Source: Thalassobacillus sp. CUG 92003 (GTDB lineage Bacteria; Bacillota; Bacilli; Bacillales; Halobacillaceae). From it: 64,000 nucleotides of DNA. The stretch's first letter is position 1. Every line of letters starts with the position of its first letter. Where the stretch lies: positions 1-64,000 of the forward strand of contig NZ_JABLSJ010000006.1 in the NCBI RefSeq assembly GCF_013618635.1. The letters are read 5' to 3'. This document shows, in pieces, positions 61,266-64,000 of this stretch. Under the pieces are notes generated by a model. It was not told the DNA's origin, made no database searches, and saw nothing but the letters and a program-made list of their open reading frames with translations. Both the position numbers and the translations under genes were made by a program.

Positions 61266-61799
61266 TCACTGTAGTCTTGAAAGTAAATCATTGATATCTT
61301 TCCAACCATATGCTGTTTCTTCGTATGTACCTTCACCTATAGTAACTTGTTCAGCCTCCACTTGTTTTGCGCCATGCTGAATGTAAAATTGGCCGGATGG
61401 GTTATACGTCAGCACCCACACCAGCATCGATTGGTAGTCGGCATTGACCATTGCTTCTGTAAAAGCTGCTAACAATTGACTCCCGAGCCCTTTTCGTTGG
61501 TATTCATCCAATAGGTAAATAGCATAAATCTCGCCATCATACGCATAATTTTTAGTCCGTTCTTTCCCCCCTGAAATAAACCCGATGATATGGTTGTCTT
61601 CCGTTTCCATTACAAGCGCAATCTGTCCATTCAAGGGTTGTTTCAGAACGGCTCCCCACAGCGCTATGCGATTTTCAAGCGTCATATTACTAAGATCCTG
61701 TTCATCAATCAATTCTTTGTAAGTTGATTTCCAGCTGTTCACGTGTACCTGGGCTATTTTTTCTGCGTCCTCATAGACAGCTTCTCGAATCTTAAACAC
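61266..61799 (-). CDS. GNAT-family N-acetyltransferase
   Basis: A 177-residue acetyltransferase. The acetyl-CoA motif A is YLLDEYQRKGLGSQLLAAF (about 92-110). The opening VYEDAEKIAQVHVNSWKSTY is typical of a common uncharacterised GNAT group. The acceptor substrate is unknown. It is monocistronic, convergent with the CDF gene. Confidence 0.85.
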   Translation of the reverse strand: MFKIREAVYEDAEKIAQVHVNSWKSTYKELIDEQDLSNMTLENRIALWGAVLKQPLNGQIALVMETEDNHIIGFISGGKERTKNYAYDGEIYAIYLLDEYQRKGLGSQLLAAFTEAMVNADYQSMLVWVLTYNPSGQFYIQHGAKQVEAEQVTIGEGTYEETAYGWKDINDLLSRLQ

Positions 61800-61840
61800 A
61801 TTTCTTCTCCCCTTTTCCTACTCTTATTCCATTTTACCAA

Positions 61841-61875
61841 AAAAAATGGCGCCATGCTGAGTGGCACCATTTTTC
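61841..61875 (-). terminator. Terminator of the collagen-like gene
   Basis: AATGGTGCCA pairs with TGGCGCCATT (one mismatch), followed by seven or more T on the minus strand. Confidence 0.75.
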
Positions 61876-62334
61876 TTAGCATTGGAACGATGCAATGCGA
61901 TTCGTATCGATTCCGAAATACGTCCAACGCCTTTGATTCGGGCGCCATCTATAACCAGCAACTGAAGTTCTCCCAATGAACGTTGGGTAAAACCAAAAAC
62001 GTCGTCCGTTTTCAAGTCGCACCCACGTATAACGATACAGGCAGCCATAAAAGCTTCCTGGATCTACAGCCATAGGAGCCGCTCCTAATTGTTGTGGCGG
62101 ATTCGGTGGAGGTGGTGGTAATTGAATGCTCCCGCCCCCTCCAGGTGGTCCTTGTGGAGGTCCCATTCCTGGCCCCCCAGGGCCTCCAGGACCAGGTCCA
62201 AACCCACCCGGACCGCCTGGGCCACCGGGACCGCCTGGACCGGGTCCAAACCCACCAGGACCACCTGGGCCACCTTGACCGGGGCCACCCATTCCAGGGA
62301 ACGTATTCCATGGAAATCCTTGTTGTCGATGCAT
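61876..62334 (-). CDS. Glycine/proline-rich collagen-like protein
   Basis: A 152-residue protein. Residues 1-70 are nearly all GPGGPGGFGPGP-type Gly-Pro repeats, followed by a proline run (LPPPPPNPPQQ). The C-terminal 60 residues form a compact Trp/Tyr/Arg-rich domain, FYGCLYRYTWVRLENGRR...RRWTYFG, ending in cysteine. No signal peptide is evident, so a spore-surface or cytoplasmic location is possible. The repeat matches a low-complexity, high-GC DNA tract at about 62150-62290. The protein family is not known to me. Confidence 0.75.
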   Translation of the reverse strand: MHRQQGFPWNTFPGMGGPGQGGPGGPGGFGPGPGGPGGPGGPGGFGPGPGGPGGPGMGPPQGPPGGGGSIQLPPPPPNPPQQLGAAPMAVDPGSFYGCLYRYTWVRLENGRRFWFYPTFIGRTSVAGYRWRPNQRRWTYFGIDTNRIASFQC

Positions 62335-62394
62335 ACGATCATTTCCTTTCCCGGAAGTATCTATACACTATATGCACCCATATACCTTGCGTGA

Positions 62395-62688
62395 CTAGAG
62401 GGTTATTAAGAAAACAGTAAGGATCGAACCTAACACAACTAAAATAATATCAAGCCCCAGCCAAGCTAAAGCCACGGCCACTAATCCACCTATGATCCCG
62501 ACATGTGGGGCATTGTCCTTGACCGTCATTATCCCAGGAAAAATCAATGCGCCTAATGCAGCATAAGGGATAGCATTCAGCCAGCGATTCACCCAATCCG
62601 GAAACGTTACACGGTCTATGATGAACGCCGGCAACATGCGAGGTATAGCTGTGACCACTGCCATGCCGATTATTATCCACATGGTCAT
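62395..62688 (-). CDS. azlD: Branched-chain amino acid exporter subunit AzlD
   Basis: A 97-residue membrane protein with three to four helices and the AzlD pattern TAIPRMLPAFII...YAALGALIFPGI. It overlaps azlC by 4 bp (ATGA). AzlC and AzlD together export branched-chain amino acids or analogues such as azaleucine. Confidence 0.88.
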   Translation of the reverse strand: MTMWIIIGMAVVTAIPRMLPAFIIDRVTFPDWVNRWLNAIPYAALGALIFPGIMTVKDNAPHVGIIGGLVAVALAWLGLDIILVVLGSILTVFLITL

Positions 62689-63416
62689 TTGCTATCCCCC
62701 CTTTCCAATATCCATATTCCACCTAAACCGCCAACGAGCGTTCCGGCCACAATCGCCCATCCTTCCGCGAGCCATAGTGACATCGTGTAATTAACGGCCA
62801 TAGCAATTATGACAATGGGAATTATTCTGCGCTGCTTTTTTATAGAAGGAACAAGCAGCCCAATAAACATGGCATATAATGCTATCCCCATACTTTCACT
62901 CAATCTTGGGGGGATAACGTCACCTAAAACACCGCCCAGAAAGGAACCCGCTACCCAGGATGAATAGGCTGTTACGATCATGGCCGCGTAAAACCATACG
63001 CCATAGGGTTGTTTAGCTTCGTCTGGATGGAGAGAAGCAACGGAAAAGGTTTCATCGGTTAAACCTAAAGATAACGGGAGTTTCATCTTTATAGGTATAC
63101 CTTTGAGCCGATTCATAAAGGACAAGCTCATAACAAAATGCCGGAAATTCAATACGAAAGTCGCTATGATGATTTCAATAGCCCCTATCCCAATGGCCAG
63201 CATATTTGCCGCCATAAATTGGGCTGCCCCTGCAAATACGAGTACACTCATCAGTGTTAACTCTGTATAGTTCATCCCTGACTGTTGAGCGAGCACGCCG
63301 TATGTAATCGCAATGGGTAAATATCCCATCATGATTGGAATAGCTGCAGATGCACCACTTTTTATCATAGTCAGGCGTGTTGGCTCTGCATGTATGTTCA
63401 TTGCTTTTGACTCCAT
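62685..63416 (-). CDS. azlC: Branched-chain amino acid exporter subunit AzlC
   Basis: A 243-residue permease with seven to eight helices. The family motifs are IMMGYLPIAITYGVLAQQSG, FAGAAQFMAANML and LRHFVMSLSF-like FRHFVMSLSFMNRL. The ATG follows a GGGGGG run. No Lrp-type regulator or BCAA leader is seen upstream. Confidence 0.9.
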   Translation of the reverse strand: MESKAMNIHAEPTRLTMIKSGASAAIPIMMGYLPIAITYGVLAQQSGMNYTELTLMSVLVFAGAAQFMAANMLAIGIGAIEIIIATFVLNFRHFVMSLSFMNRLKGIPIKMKLPLSLGLTDETFSVASLHPDEAKQPYGVWFYAAMIVTAYSSWVAGSFLGGVLGDVIPPRLSESMGIALYAMFIGLLVPSIKKQRRIIPIVIIAMAVNYTMSLWLAEGWAIVAGTLVGGLGGIWILERGDSK

Positions 63417-63598
63417 AATCGCCCCCCTTTATTTCCCCATTTCGCAATATTATAACGTAAATGTACGGCACTGGGGGGAAGAAAGTCAAAAATATAGCCT
63501 CATGCATTTAGAAGGTGTTCAGCAACGGAAGATTATGTATAAGTCACAGCGTTGGAATGCACACTAATGGCAGGATTATAAGGAGGTTTATACATCTC

Positions 63599-64000
63599 AT
63601 GGACAAGGATTTCGAAAAGCACCTGCAAGAGGATTGGCATATGGGGCATGCTGTAACGAATGACGTACTGCATGACATTGCCTACTATCGAACATTAATC
63701 GTCAATGTAGGCATGATCGGAGCACCTGATTCTGAGGAATGGGTATTGGTTGATGCAGGGATTGAAAACTATGCAAAGCGCATCATCCACGCTGCTGAAA
63801 ATCGTTTTGGGGAGGCGCCTCCGCGAGCGATCATATTGACGCACGGCCACTTTGATCACGTTGGGTCAGCGGATGAGCTTGCCAAGCATTGGAACATTCC
63901 GATTTATGTTCACCCAGACGAAATGGGCTATGTAAACGGAACAACTGATTACCCCGTGGGCGACTCCACAGTCGGTGGCGGCTTATTTGCTTTGGTCTCC
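63599..64000 (+). CDS. MBL-fold metallohydrolase, truncated by the window edge
   Basis: The frame is open for 134 residues to the end of the window. It has the metal-binding motif THGHFDHVGS at about residues 80-89, preceded by VLVDAGIENYAKRI. It resembles the glyoxalase II/hydrolase subgroup with an N-terminal strand pair. The ATG at 63599 lies 12 nt after AAGGAGG, slightly long but without competitor. The reaction cannot be decided from a partial gene. Confidence 0.75.
   Translation, partial: MDKDFEKHLQEDWHMGHAVTNDVLHDIAYYRTLIVNVGMIGAPDSEEWVLVDAGIENYAKRIIHAAENRFGEAPPRAIILTHGHFDHVGSADELAKHWNIPIYVHPDEMGYVNGTTDYPVGDSTVGGGLFALVS

Noticed and set aside
62094-62420. Long plus-strand frames opposite the collagen-like gene
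   Set aside because: They are mirror frames of a Gly/Pro-rich tract, which has few stop codons on either strand.

Overview
The window is a stretch of chromosome from a Gram-positive, endospore-forming member of the Bacillaceae, most likely a moderately halophilic or marine genus (Halobacillus-like). Three things point there: gene order closely follows the yhf/hem/ecs/yha/yhe part of the Bacillus subtilis map; sporulation genes are present (alpha/beta SASP, YhaL, a YjcZ-type micropeptide); and a glycine-betaine uptake system plus acidic extracytoplasmic proteins suggest life in salt. Species assignment is inference. No prophage, CRISPR array, rRNA or tRNA gene was seen.

Layout. 0.4-4.2 kb: fatty-acyl-CoA ligase (with a FadR-type box), lipoate ligase, YhfI-like hydrolase and the zinc-ribbon micropeptide YhfH. 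4.4-10.8 kb: coproporphyrin-branch haem genes hemE-hemH-hemY, a class A penicillin-binding protein and the haem monooxygenase HmoB. 11-16.6 kb: a thioredoxin-like/BdbC disulfide pair, the cell-envelope stress system liaF-liaS-liaR, an MFS exporter and a PAP2 phosphatase. 16.8-22.6 kb: a ferritin-like gene behind a sigmaB-type promoter, an M20 amidohydrolase, ecsA-ecsB-ecsC, hit and yhaH. A probable structured RNA lies between the last two. 22.7-27.6 kb: a PP2C phosphatase and the opuA betaine transporter with a divergent GbsR/OpcR-type regulator. 27.8-42.2 kb: scoC, yhaI, yhaJ-like, prsA, a PQQ-propeller protein, a 476-bp MITE-like element, yhaL, yhaM, gbsR-like, yhaN-yhaO, yhaP-yhaQ, yhzD-like. 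42.2-45.8 kb: an enoyl-CoA hydratase, then PadR, DUF1048 and a two-gene ABC exporter. 45.9-47.7 kb: a frameshifted IS110/IS1111-family element with a long non-coding 3' end. 47.9-64 kb: yheA, yheB, a PucR-like regulator with msmX, a SASP gene, fumC, a probable small RNA, a zinc-phospholipase-like protein, MFS, NmrA-like, LdcB/VanY-like, IDEAL-domain, WrbA-like (sigmaB-type promoter), CDF efflux, GNAT, a collagen-like protein, azlC-azlD and a truncated MBL-fold gene.

Most of the window is ordinary core chromosome. The parts worth a second look are non-coding: the RNA-like regions near 21.9 kb and 54.1 kb, the IS110 non-coding end and its Shine-Dalgarno-sequestering hairpin, the MITE with a nested GC-rich repeat, and a motif shared by the PadR and ABC-exporter upstream regions.
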